This document shows, piece after piece, positions 19,498 through 30,646 of a DNA stretch of 64,000 bases (positions within the stretch are counted from its first letter, which is position 1; each line of letters starts with the position of its first letter). Location: NCBI GenBank assembly GCA_029718625.1, contig CM056389.1:22787381-22851380 (forward strand), read 5' to 3'. Under the pieces are notes generated by a model, which was given only the letters and a program-made list of their open reading frames with translations, made no database searches and was not told the origin of the DNA. This stretch comes from Synaphobranchus kaupii. Taxonomy: Eukaryota > Chordata > Actinopteri > Anguilliformes > Synaphobranchidae. Made by a program: the position numbers and the translations under genes.

Positions 19498-19868
19498 CAA
19501 AATAGTTGAGTGATAGACAAAGGAGATCTCCTATTGCCTTTCGCTCACCACACACTTTCCTCTTTCCTCTTCCTTTCCCCTGTTTTGTTTGTCCTCTTTC
19601 ACTTGCCACAAGGTGTTAGTAACATTCTCAGGGACAGGAAGGATGCTATAAATAATCCTTCCTTAAGGCTTAGTAGTGTGTCTTTCTGTTTTTTTTTTTT
19701 TGTGTGTTTTGGTGCTCATTTGCCTAGCATTAATTGCCCAGATATACTCAGCCAAATTGCGTGCCCAGATGTCGGCCAATAACCGCTTGTGATGAACTTG
19801 TGACCACCAATAACCGACTTTGTGCTCCCAGGATTAGTGTCAAACCTCATCCTAGGACCAAGGGGGGA
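19498..19868 (+). other. LTR retrotransposon 3' segment and polypurine tract
   Basis: No coding frame. The last bases before the 3' LTR are AAGGGGGGA (19860-19868), a textbook polypurine tract. Confidence 0.85.
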
Positions 19869-21336
19869 TGTTGGGACAATGGACTACAAGCCCCACAATG
19901 AACTACAGTCACTCCCGAGATAACAGTGACGCATTCAACGTCGCCTCCCGACTGCCATAAAATGTTACCGCAACCAATACAGTCGGGCTGAGAAATGCAC
20001 GTCACTCACCCGAGGGATAAAACTTTGGGACCCCCCAGAGTTCGCTCTCTCTGGCGTGTGGTAACGAACTGTATGCATTAAAAGAGACCAAGTTACTTCG
20101 TGAACTAAATCTAAAATATTTTAACCCTTGATCACGGTTATAGTCTCAGATTTTAGAATCCGAAGTAGTGCACTAATCCAACCCGACAATTCTGTTGGAG
20201 ACTGCTCTACGGGCAGTTTGGGAATTCCAGTTCCAAAGACGACCGGTTCTCTTTGTTACTTTTGTCGACGCGAATTCCCCCGCGAGGCCTCCGACCAGGA
20301 CTACGCCTCAGGAGACTTGGACATCACCCAGGACCTGCGTTTCCAAGTCATCCATCCCGGGATCCCCCTTTTTTTTTATTCCCGACGACGGTCGGACGAA
20401 CACTACGAACTGCGGTGTCTGGTCTCATGAGACCGGACCTCAAGTAAGGCCGTATTATCTGGGTATAGATTGGCTGGCACCTATATGGTGATACTGTATT
20501 GCAGTTAACTGCATTTAAGTCTGATGAGGTTATGCTGGGCAATAACTGTTTTTACTCGCTGTGTGATATATGATGTGTTGTTAGGTTCCCTAACTGTATA
20601 CCCTCACTGCATGATTTTGTGTTGCTACATATATTATCTAAAAGTGTGATTTCCCCTCTTTCGATCTGGGCACGATAATATCCTAAATTCGGGACTAACC
20701 GTAATTAGATAACGGGATATTTATAACGCGCTTCCCCAAGTGCTAGTAGAAATAAATTCCCCAGAATCAATCACGGCTCGATTAGTGATAGAGGCATAAT
20801 TCAGCCTATTAAGAAAGTGCCAGATCTCCCTACGGCTTGAGTAGGCTCGGCCTGAGCGTGCTGAAGCCATATTCATACTTCCCTCCCTCTTCCGACACGC
20901 GTACACGCGTGTTCGTGTGCCTCACCTCCATCTTTCTTTCTCTCCCTCTTTCTTTGTCTCCGCCACGTGCACCCGCGTGCACGCGCATCCTTACCTCCTT
21001 TGTGTGTGTTCTATCTATATCACCCCGCCGTGGGATATAATCGTTTATTACCTGGTTACCCTTTTGTAATAAACTATATTATTTGCGTCTGGTGTTGGCG
21101 TGAATATTTCAAGCATTTATAAAAAGTCACACTCACAGAACAGATACAAATCTCCCGTAATTCAACGTGGAGTATTGTTAAAGTTTAAAGGTAATTAGAC
21201 TCTATATTACTTCCACTAGAATAACCGGGTACTCCACAACGCAATTCCTTTAGCGGAATGTGCTACTTCTCGTTCTAGGGCGTTATAATTACATGAGACT
21301 GATTAATAAATATAAATTATACCTTTTGACCCTACA
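19869..21336 (+). repeat. LTR retrotransposon 3' LTR
   Basis: It is 1468 bp, the same length as the 5' LTR, with two visible substitutions. It is followed by CGTC and the resumption of the receptor frame. Confidence 0.95.
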
Positions 21337-21340
21337 CGTC

Positions 21341-21637
21341 TGTATTTTGAGAGCCGTGTTCAGAATGAAAAGTGTGGAGAGCAGGTACAAAGCACTTGCC
21401 ACATGCACAGAACATCTCATCCTAGTGGGGTTTTCCTATGTGCCGACCATAACAGTGTACATCACTGAACTTTTCTTACCCATCTTCGATCCAAATGTCA
21501 TAATGCTGGGCTTGTCATTAGCCTCATGCCTCCTGTCCTGTCTGAACCCGATTGTGTATTCCCTGGCAACCAAAGAAATCAGGCATAGAATCCTGGCCAT
21601 GCCCCAGAAAATGAAGGCAGCAGAGTGGTCAGGGTAG
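21341..21637 (+). pseudogene. Odorant receptor pseudogene, part 3 (TM5/IL3 to C-term)
   Basis: It continues from [10 protein letters not shown] through [12 protein letters not shown]6, TM7 with NPIVY, and the C-terminal tail to the same stop as the intact copy. Substitutions such as H/G and L/P changes are visible, but no frameshift is seen in this part. Confidence 0.95.
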
Positions 21638-21836
21638 TCGTCGAGCCAAAGGTTGCAGTAAATGTGCATTTTCAAACGAATATCATCCATTTGTAGGCCT
21701 TGTCATTTGTCCTAAATTGCTCAGTCTACGTGAACTGTCCATTTCAATGTTTTTGTGTACCTTAATGACAATTTTTGTTATTTTCTCTTTTATTGTCCTG
21801 TGTCTGTGTAATTTTGTAATATACCAGGCTGTCAAT
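21638..21836 (+). other. Receptor pseudogene 3' flank
   Basis: This is colinear with 45763-45962. The AATAAA present in copy B at 45800-45805 reads AACGAA here, so the likely polyadenylation signal is lost. Confidence 0.6.
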
Positions 21837-24592
21837 CAGGGGCGTGTCTAGACATTGTAAAGACCCGGGGCTCAGCCGAGGACATAACGTACATTTTTTT
21901 TGCTCAAAGTGATAAAAGGGCACATCAACCGAGGAAAAATATTTGACGACACCAAAGATGAATGATTCAAATGAATGCTACAATAACTGCACAAATGTGA
22001 ATTTTTAAAATCAATTCAAAAGGGCCAAGGGCGTAGAAGTGTTTTGGCTTCTGTGGGGGACACTTCAGTGCTAGGGGGATTCGGGGGCATGCCCCCCCGG
22101 GAAGAACATTTTTGAAAAACAGAACTTTAATACTAATTTCTAGTGCCTTTTGAGAACAGTATTTATTAATCTGCTGTTAAAAAAATTATAACGGTTATTA
22201 AAAGCACTCCAAACGAGCTAAAAATATCCTACTGCGAAACAAACCAATTTTTAAAAAAAAATTTATTTGCTAAATCTCCCTCCCTCCCTCTCTTTTCTCA
22301 TGTACCTGGATCACATGCTGTATTATAAGATATTATTCTGTTTCTATTTAAATACTAGGTTGGGTAACATTACCAACGCCAGCCGAGTTAGTGAACACAT
22401 AGGGCCCTATCTTACACCCGGCGCTAACCCAATCGCAAGTGTCTTTGCTATCTTACACATGGTTCATAATAATGCCTTGCGTTCACGTCCTTTAACTACC
22501 ATGTATTCTTGCGCCCATTAGAAGTGAACTGGGCGTGTTGGTCTTAAGATGAGGAGTGGCCAGGATTCTTTGTGGCGTATTGCTATCTAGAACCACCACA
22601 AACCTGGTCTAAAGTCATGTTGCAGTTGTTTACATGTTATTTTAATGGCGCATATAAGTGCGTCTACATAGGAGTGTGTCTGTTACACACAGGGGTGCGC
22701 ACAAGCATGACTAAAATATCTAGATCACAATGTGAAATATTATTATTGTGTAGGCTATGTCAAAAATGCATAATAATAAAAGGTTCCATAGGTCCACATA
22801 CCTTTCCCTCAGCGAAGAGAAACGATGCCACATTACATTGCTCTCAGCCCACTCCATCAACATCCAGGCGATGTGCGATGGTACGGGACAATGGCTATCC
22901 ATTAAAAAGGAGCTGATAACACCTATATCAAGCCTAATGCGCAAATTGTCATTTACACCTAATGCGTGAATTGTCATTCAATGGAAACCTCGCGCACTGC
23001 AATAGACGGACATTTGAGTTTTGAAAATGCGCTTCAGATGTCATTACAATACAGCTTTTATCTAGGAATACAGCCTGTAAGTAAATAGAATGGTTTGTGA
23101 CTGAAAAAAGTTCAAAACCTTGTCCAGTGAATATTGCTTTTATTGTTTTTCAAATAGCCTAGGCTACAGCGGATTCGCTGTGCATAAGGTTTTTTTCGAT
23201 AGCCTATGGTTAAAAAACGGAGATAAATGTCACCATGCTAACTGAATTGTAACCTTAGCTATTCTTCGTCCTTCATATTTTTTAAATTACAGTGACAAGG
23301 TTTCCATACTCTCAGCTTATTAAAACCCTGCTGATTTCACCTGTTATTCCATAACTGAACAAAAGATTTTAAAGAGAACTAAGCGTCTAATTAGAAACTA
23401 AAACAAATTTGCAGCACGTTACAATTCATTCACAATTAATTTTAATACCATTATGTGCATGTGCGCTTTACAGGAGTGGCTCTGTTTCCCCTGCTGTAAA
23501 TCACACTTTTAACGGTCTTCCTGGGAAAGTGGATTGTTTTAAAGCATTACGCTACTAGTAAAACAGGTTGGTCACATTTCCATAAGCAGGACATTATAAA
23601 ACAAGGGAAAATATGCGTGAACCTATGGGTTGCCAACCTGACAGCTTTATTGTATTTGTTGTCATCATTAAGGCAAAATAACGTTATTTATTTTATTAAT
23701 CAAAATTAGAATGCAGGTAATGAACTTCGGAAGAAGCTTGAACATAAGTTCATTGCTTCATTGCATAATCAAACAAAATTCGTTAAACAAGCTAATTTGG
23801 CGTTTTCTAAGGTGAGAGGGAAGCCATTGGTAGCTTATTCTCAGCTGTTTCAGGTGCCTTTAACTAAATTTAACCGCATATATTTTGTAAAATAACAGCA
23901 CTGTCGGGAATTACCGGGAACTCATAATGGTTAGTCCGAATAATATTTATCATAGGCTACTATTGATCCATATAGCCTATTCCTTGATCGCACTAAACAC
24001 GCACGAGCATGTCTGTTTCGCCATCATATAAGCAATCCGCCAAGGTGGAAAAGCAGGCTTTTAAAGGGAATGGGATATGACATTTTGATTGGTTTATTGC
24101 ATGTCACGCCCAAGACACACCTATAATTAATGAAGAGACTAGGTTCAGCCCACTTGCAGGCTGCGCCGTGCTTAGCGCCCAAAAAACACGCCGTTAAAAT
24201 AGCAAAAGTGGACTTGGACACACCCTAAATGGACCAAGCGCCAAGATCCCCAAGATAGAGCCCATAATAACCAAACATGAATGTTATGCATTCTCGAGTT
24301 AGCCATCATACACATCGGTTAGACCATTATCCCACATTTGGTTTCTATCTAGTTGGAACACTAGCAAACCGTGATCCTGAGAACTAAATAAAGTCCATTT
24401 GCATAAAAATTCACTTGCTTCTGGGTGGTTGATCTTGTTTGAGTATGGAGCGGTGGCAAGATAAGCTAACTCGTTACCTTTTTACTTTTTGAGATAGCAG
24501 GCAGGGTGGAGTAGTTATGTTTTACACATGGTGACTTGCCTTCTTGAGACCCGGGGCTATAGCCCAATAGCCAGGACTTAAGCACACCCCTG
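21837..24592. mobile_element. hAT-type element with nested 3-bp-TSD element
   Basis: The ends are CAGGGGCGTGTC on the left and GCACACCCCTG on the right, flanked by 8-bp duplications CTGTCAAT (21829-21836) and CTGTCACT (24593-24600). Eight-base duplications with CAGGGG ends are hAT hallmarks. No transposase is visible. Taking out the nested element (22402-24263) leaves about 0.9 kb, the size of a non-autonomous hAT. It sits about 200 bp downstream of the receptor stop. Confidence 0.85.
22402..24263. mobile_element. 3-bp-TSD DNA element, copy 2
   Basis: It starts GGGCCCTATCTTACACCCGG and ends CAAGATAGAGCCC, flanked by ATA on both sides (22399-22401 and 24264-24266). The inverted ends match for about the first 12 bases (GGGCYCTATCTT). 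It is 1862 bp with no transposase frame. It is the allelic partner of the copy at 46537-48427 and a more distant relative of the one at 10234. Confidence 0.85.
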
Positions 24593-24600
24593 CTGTCACT

Positions 24601-25294
24601 GTCAGTGAGACACTGTTCTCTACTGACCCTACCTGGTTACATAAAGACACTTATATCTAAAATAAAATTTCCATTGAGTCTACATTCAAATGGCTTATTT
24701 AATATTCTGCTGAAACGATGGGATTACTTTTCATCTCAATGATAAGGTGCCCTATTGATTAAGGAAAAATGCTTTTTTAGAATAGCCATAAATGATCTTG
24801 AAATGGAGAGTTAATTTTCAAGACAGTTTTTGTGTGCAATGAAGATTTTAGATATTTAAATTTTTTTCTGGCCGCATGCTTCCTCACTCTATTTCTGAAG
24901 ACTTCATATTATATTTGTAATTTTTTATAACCTTTGCTGAAAGTTGTTTAGTATTGATGAAACTGATTTGTAGTTACTGCTCTTATTTCTCAGCAGATAC
25001 TGTTAATGTTATGCAGGGGAACGGTGTTTGCAATGTCTTATTGTATGTTTTGAACAAAAATTACAGCCAGGCTTAACAGCATTTCTCATTTTATTAGTTT
25101 AGTTTTACGCAAACAAAGATGTAATTGTTGCTTTCCTGCTATTTTGGCAAGTTTTTACTAATTTACTAACTCGTCAGCATGGCTAGAGAAAATCTTCGCC
25201 TGCTTACATGGATTTTGGGAGTGGGTCAGAAGAAGATACCATAGTTTTTTTTTTTTTGACAATCGAAGATACCACAGTTCCAAAGATACCATAG
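24601..25294. other. Non-coding flank shared with copy B
   Basis: Colinear with 48795-49495. AT-rich, with no gene recognised. Short GATACCATAG-type repeats occur near its right end, where copies A and B diverge. Confidence 0.5.
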
Positions 25295-25588
25295 ATACCA
25301 TACCTTTGATTCTATTGGAGAATATGCCTACAAACATGAGGGAGATTTTCCTCCTCGATATATAAGTATTATGGTTTGTGATATTTCAAAAATGTACGTT
25401 AGTTTTACCACTCCGCCACAGTATCTGCCACAATATGTTTCATATTGTGATTTTCACATATTGTAGTGTAAGCATTCATAGGTGTCACAGTCCTGTTTTA
25501 TGTTTAATTGGCCATGAAGCTAGAACATTTCCTTGATGTTGGAATGTTATTTTATTGTAATCTTATCGAACATATTATAAACTATGGC

Positions 25589-25936
25589 ATTGTGGTGGCT
25601 ACCTCTGGGACACACATATATAATTCACCTCCTACTGTCAACGCGGCTACGTCATAGACGGTAACTTCTATGACGTGTTCTTTGGATTGAATGAGGTCTA
25701 TAAATAAAGAACGCAGCTGCGTTGCAGTTAGCTCGACCAGGAAAGAAGTCTCAGTTTGGTCATTTCCTGCACTCCTACATTGGTGACACTGACGTGATAG
25801 GTGTCCACCCCCCTCCTCGGCGCGGATTTTCTCTGCGCTAACAGCCTGTTGGTGGACATTAAGAAACGGCGGCTCGTCAACGCTGAGACATTTACCTCGC
25901 TCCCGTGCTCACTTAGCTGTTCTGGCACGTCAAAAC
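25589..25936 (+). repeat. LTR retrotransposon fragment (LTR plus PBS region)
   Basis: Compared with 39808-39850, extra DNA appears between ACTATGGCAT and ACTGTAGTG. It begins TGTGGTGGCTACC, has TATAAATAAAG at about 25700, ends an LTR-like unit in CACTCCTACA at 25780, and then reads TTGGTGACACTGACGTGAT, very like the PBS region of fish Gypsy elements. No second LTR is seen. Confidence 0.5.
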
Positions 25937-26462
25937 TGTAGTGTCTCCCCAGGCTATAATTGTCAATTTACTGTTTAATGTGCTAGATGAATATAACATT
26001 TTCCTTGGAGTGATTTTGAATGTTGTATACGCTTTATAATGTACAAAAATATTAATATATTCATTTTATGATAGGTTTTAGATAGGGTTTTGGACCCATA
26101 GATATGTACCCCTTATAATGATGAAAAAAAGTTATTCCCACTTGAATATTATGCAAATGTGAGCTTTATGAGCCAAAACAATTGATTTGTAGTTAAATAC
26201 AGTGGTGTTTTTACATTAGGGGCAGTGCCCCACCAGACGTAGCGCTGTTGTGCAAGATACTCATAACATGGCAACATGTATTCTATATTTAATACAAAAC
26301 TGATTCAATCATGAAATTGGCACGTATAAATATAATAAACTTGACTCACACTCCTTATAGTGCTGTTTTTGAGTAGTTTCCTTGTATGTGTGTGCTCATG
26401 CTGCGGACTGCCTCCCTGTCCTATGTTTCTACTGTGGGGCAGCGGAGCACTCTGCCCCACCG

Positions 26463-27960
26463 TGTCATGGTTTTTGATGAGTCCTTCCCTTGCGGTTGTT
26501 CTCCTCGGTAGCCACGCGAGGGCGCTGCCCTTTTAGTGGATGTTTGCTCCGTCCTGTCTTTATTGAGGAGCTTCTCTCAGCATCACACCTGTGCGTGGTT
26601 ACCTCGGAGCTATATAAGCCCATGTTTCCTTCGTTCTGGGCTTCTATATTATTTTGCGTTATTTGCTCTGTTTTGTGTTTGGCATTATTTTGCCCTTTGT
26701 TTGCCTTAGCCGGTATGGTTAGGTCTAGGCTCTATAGGAGACCTATTTGCTCCAATGTGTTTTATTAGAGTAATGTGGGACTTGCCTTTGTGTGTGTAGC
26801 TATTAGGACTTGTCGTCTGTGGCTCTTTTCTGTCTCCTCTTCCTGGTCTTTCCTTTCTTTCTTTGCCTAGACCTGTTGCCTTTTCTGTCTCTCCCTCCTC
26901 TCTTTGTTTGTTTGTGGGTATATGTATATAGTCATTTCTTATTAAGAGACAGGGCGTTTATTATACTGAAGCAGGGCTTTTTCTATACTGAGAGGCAGGG
27001 CGTGTATTTTCAACTAGGCTTGCGTTAGTCATTGAGCCGGCAAATGTCCAGAACAGCTGTTCTGTTCGTCCTTCGGTACCTGTCTCCATACATGGAGACT
27101 GGGTGATTTTGTTCGGAACTGTACTCCTGTTCGTCCTTCGGGTATGGCTCTCCTCATAGGGAGACTGGACGATTTTGTTGACGTGTGCATGTGACTGCGA
27201 GTCTATGAAAGTAGCCTTGGAACGTTAGATCTCTGTTCCTTTCGCCTTCTCGTTACCTTTCCCTTTATTGAGATGTAGGGCCATTATTTTTCGCATGTCT
27301 TGCGTTTGGCACACTGCCGGTAGAGGTTAGGACACGGAGACTGCTTCCCTTTAATTCCTGCAGCAAGCAGTACTCTCCGTTTTAGAGTTAGGGAGTTATT
27401 TTTTCACTGGTTGCATTCTCCCCTTGCTTAGCTCTAATTTACGTTCCTTCGTTTGTTTGTTACCTCCGAGGCAGCCCTTTTCTCTCATTCCACATTAGCA
27501 TCTCGTTGTTCACTGTTTTGTATACTGTTAGGTATTCAGTGCTCAGTGTGTTTACCGAACTCAAGATTCGTTGCTCTCGTGTGCCGTTCACCCGGTTATT
27601 GAGATATAGGGCTATTAGTGTTTGCATGTCTTGTGTTTGGCACACTGCCGGTAGGTTAGGACACGGAGACTGCTTCCTTTCAATTCCTGCAGCAAGCAGT
27701 TCGCTCCATTTAGAGCTTGGGAGTTATTTTTCGCTTCACGCATTCTTCCTTTGGCTCTCGTATGTTCCTTTGTTTGTTACCTACGAGGCAGCTCCTCTCT
27801 TCACGTTAGCATCTCGTTTGTTCACTGTTTTGTATACGTTTGAGTATTCAGTGTTTTTTAGCTCGTTGTCTTTTCCGAGCTTGAGATTCTTTGCTTTCGT
27901 GTGACGTTCGCCCGGTTATACGGGTCGTTTTTAGTTACGCCCCTTTTTCCTAGTTTCCCT
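26463..27960 (+). repeat. Dispersed TATA-bearing repeat, copy 2
   Basis: It begins TGTCATGGTTTTTGATG, with a CACGCGAGGGCGCTG block and TATATAAGCCC at about 26612, then GTTCGTCCTTCGG motifs next to palindromes such as GTCTCCATACATGGAGAC (27082-27099). It ends with a 325-330 bp tandem repeat (units starting at about 27270 and 27598, both with TGTTTGGCACACTGCCGGTA or one change from it). It is homologous to the minus strand of 4077-1651. It has promoter-like features but no coding frame I trust. It could be a long LTR or the 5' end of a LINE. Confidence 0.6.
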
Positions 27961-28008
27961 TACTATTTCCCTCCAGTCGAGAGTGGGAACTAGGTTATTT
28001 GAGTTAAG

Positions 28009-29045
28009 TCCTTTATATTTCCCTATATACGGGGTCTCTCCGTCTCAGTGGCCTTAGTGCTTAATGAATCCCCTTGCTGCATTTGGTCCCTTGAACCTCA
28101 CACGTCACGCCCCCATTACACACCGTTGCTAGGGAAACAACATGAGTGTGATCTGCGTAAGCAGGGAAAACCTGCCGCAAATTATGTTGGGCGGAGGGGC
28201 AGAAATGTTTTTGCCCCTACTAATTCTGCCTAGCAACAGGTGGTGAAAAAATAATAAACGTTAAATTAACATCGTTAACGTGGGCTGACGTGACCAGGAA
28301 ATAAACATTAAGAAAGCCAATTCAGTGTATTTGTATTGCTAATGCTAGCCAGCTAAAGTTTTCCATTTGATTTAATTTTGTCATAGGTGTCAATTTCGCC
28401 CATATACAGTAAAATACGGGTTTTTCACCTTTTCGAAGGTATACAGGCGTATAAGGTTATGATATGGGAAAGCTACACTGTTTTCCAACATAATTAATTT
28501 AATTGCTGCAATCACATTTTCTTTCTCCCTTCCTCTGATATTCTCTCAATTTATGAGGCTGTGGGAAAAGCAAGTAGCACATCAGGACTGTAAGTTATGA
28601 TCTTTAAATACACTTTTTGACAACAAAGCACCTTGCTGAATTTGTTACACATTCATTATTATGTGAAACGCTAAATACAGGAATATATTAAATAAACTTG
28701 AATCAGACAAATAACTGTGGTGGCTAGTGATTTTTATAGATAATAGATAATGTTCTATACGGTTTTTGGTGAATTTATAGTTTTGCAGGCATGAAAATAA
28801 AGGCAGCTTTCTCCAGATGTTGACACCTATGTTTTACCTTTTTGAAGTTTCTTTAAGTTCAAGTTTGACATGCCGTCAGTAGGCTAAGCTGCATTTTAAA
28901 AAGCTTAGGCTAATTACTTGGTATCAGTCACTTTAGCTATGTAAAGGCATGTCTTAACATAGCTAAATCAATACCAAATGTTTGTATTAAATGTTTGCAT
29001 ATTTATTTGACATTTATCTTATAATTCTCATTATTATAATATGCC
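28009..29045. other. Non-coding, shared with copy B
   Basis: Near-identical to 49501-50536. No gene recognised. Confidence 0.5.
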
Positions 29046-29053
29046 GTTGGCAT

Positions 29054-29623
29054 TAGGGGTGTGCAGCGATGCCACTATCTGTATCTGTATCTGTTCAACC
29101 ATTAACAATATCTGTATCCGTATCTGTATTCGGATTAGAAATTGGTGGGCGTGGCCAGAAGTTGTGTTACATATAGGAAATGTGATCTTTTCTAGTCTAA
29201 AATTCATTGTTATTACAATTTATGAGTGTTCACCCCCCTCATTGTCTTTTTTTTCTTTTCAAAACTTTTTATAAGAACTATATTCTGTACTTTATACTTA
29301 TTTATCTATCATTTTGTTTTGTTAAAGATTGTGTTTGTTAACCTATTTGAACCCCCCAACCCCTAACTGGGGGACACTGAACAATAATTTTGGATAAGAA
29401 CTGGAAAAAATCTGAGGTACAATATATAATCAACTCAGAATGAAAAGGCAGATTTATAAAAACATCAAACAATTTCATTATACATTTGAATGGAAACTAT
29501 TTCCACAATAACAGCCCATTCTGCCTGTTGTGATTTCATATTGTACTATTTTGTTATTTTTTTATTTTACTATATGAACTTTAATACATAAATGATTATG
29601 TATAGTAATATTATTATCATTAC

Positions 29624-29659
<36 letters not shown>

Positions 29660-30646
29660 GCTTTATAAAATTCAAGGAGAAGACTTAAAGATTATAGCCT
29701 AATGATTTACTGAGAAAACACTCAAAATGAAAAAAGTAAAATGAACAGTCCAACAAGATGCATTTCTGAGCTAGCAGTAACAACAAAGTTCTATAACACC
29801 TGAAAAGTTTTTAATTCAAGAAAATGAAAAAAAAGTCGGGACATGGCTGCATTTTAACAGCTTTTAATATGCTTTTAGTATACCATTGGTTAAACCGATC
29901 ACCGCGACAAGCCTAGTTAAAACATTTTTTTCTGCAGTGTAAAACGTCACATTTTCATTTTATTAATTACGTTGCAAGTTTGGGCTCATGGAATGATTAC
30001 GCAGGAATACGGAGGGAGAACGGACGGTCAGTACAGTTTAAAAAATACTAACAAGCATACATAAATACAATAATAATTTTGATAGCCAGTAAGTGACATT
30101 TCAAAACGGCACATAGGTTACTGATTCTAGCTGTTCCTTTGCTTCCTTTTAAAAGGTGTTTTTACATTCTGAAAAAGTGTCGATATTAAGGGCAGCTAAA
30201 TTCAAGCGAGCAGCATTAAAGGGATATCATTTGCATGCAAGATGTTGAGATTCTTCATTTAACATTTTGTTTCTTTTTCTTTTGCTCTCACAAGATTGAC
30301 ATAGGCCTATATAAACAAGGCACACTGTTCGATTATAGCGAGCATGTTAAAGATATAGGTTGATATAGACTGCCGATTGAGTCACATGGCCCGTATCGAA
30401 CGGCTCCATCCCTAATTATATATTTTAATGTTTTAATAAACAAATAAACAATCCAATGCTTAATTCTGTAATGTTCAGAAGAGGCATACAGACAGGTGGA
30501 CACTGAATCAAAGATTTCCCTGCTGCAATTTAATTATTTCCCGCATCAAAATTATGAACTGGCAACTTCGGATCCGTTTCGTATCCGTTTCCAACCCACT
30601 AACCGCGGACTTCCATATTTCGGCTTCGGCTTCGGGCACACCACTA
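29054..30646. mobile_element. Non-autonomous hAT element, copy A
   Basis: The ends TAGGGGTGTGC and GCACACCACTA are inverted repeats, flanked by the perfect 8-bp duplication GTTGGCAT (29046-29053 and 30647-30654). Just inside the left end are repeated TATCTGTATCTGT motifs; the right end has CGGCTTCGG repeats. An ATT microsatellite is inside. No transposase. Length 1593 bp. Confidence 0.88.
29622..29659. repeat. (ATT)n microsatellite, copy A
   Basis: About 12 ATT units inside the hAT element; the copy-B allele (51105-51131) is about four units shorter. Confidence 0.9.

Larger units (their letters stand above)
14115..21336 (+). mobile_element. Young LTR retrotransposon, pol largely deleted
   Basis: Two 1468-bp LTRs (14115-15582 and 19869-21336) start TGTTGGGACAATGG and end CCCTACA. 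I see only two differences between them (near 14308/20068 and 14385/20145). The 4-bp duplication CGTC is at 14111-14114 and 21337-21340; copy B has CGCC once (45462-45465). The interior of 4.3 kb has a PBS, an AT-rich leader, gag, a stop, a protease frame and a purine tract, but no RT, RNase H or integrase. Gag with a C-terminal capsid-like domain and DTG protease suggest a Gypsy-like or ERV-like element; the exact clade is not assigned. Confidence 0.93.
25295..28008. other. Copy-A-only segment
   Basis: Copy B jumps from GATACCATAGATACCA directly to GTCCTTTATATTTCCC, skipping this stretch. It holds sequence resembling 39745-40640 (for example TTTTCCTTGGAGTGATT), a short LTR-like fragment at 25589-25936 and the TATA-bearing repeat at 26463-27960. 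It may be an insertion in A or a deletion in B; the lack of clean target duplications favours deletion. Confidence 0.65.

Noticed and set aside
29041..29274. 77-codon frame rich in Cys/Ile
   Set aside because: It translates the TATCTGTATCTG subterminal repeats of the hAT element.
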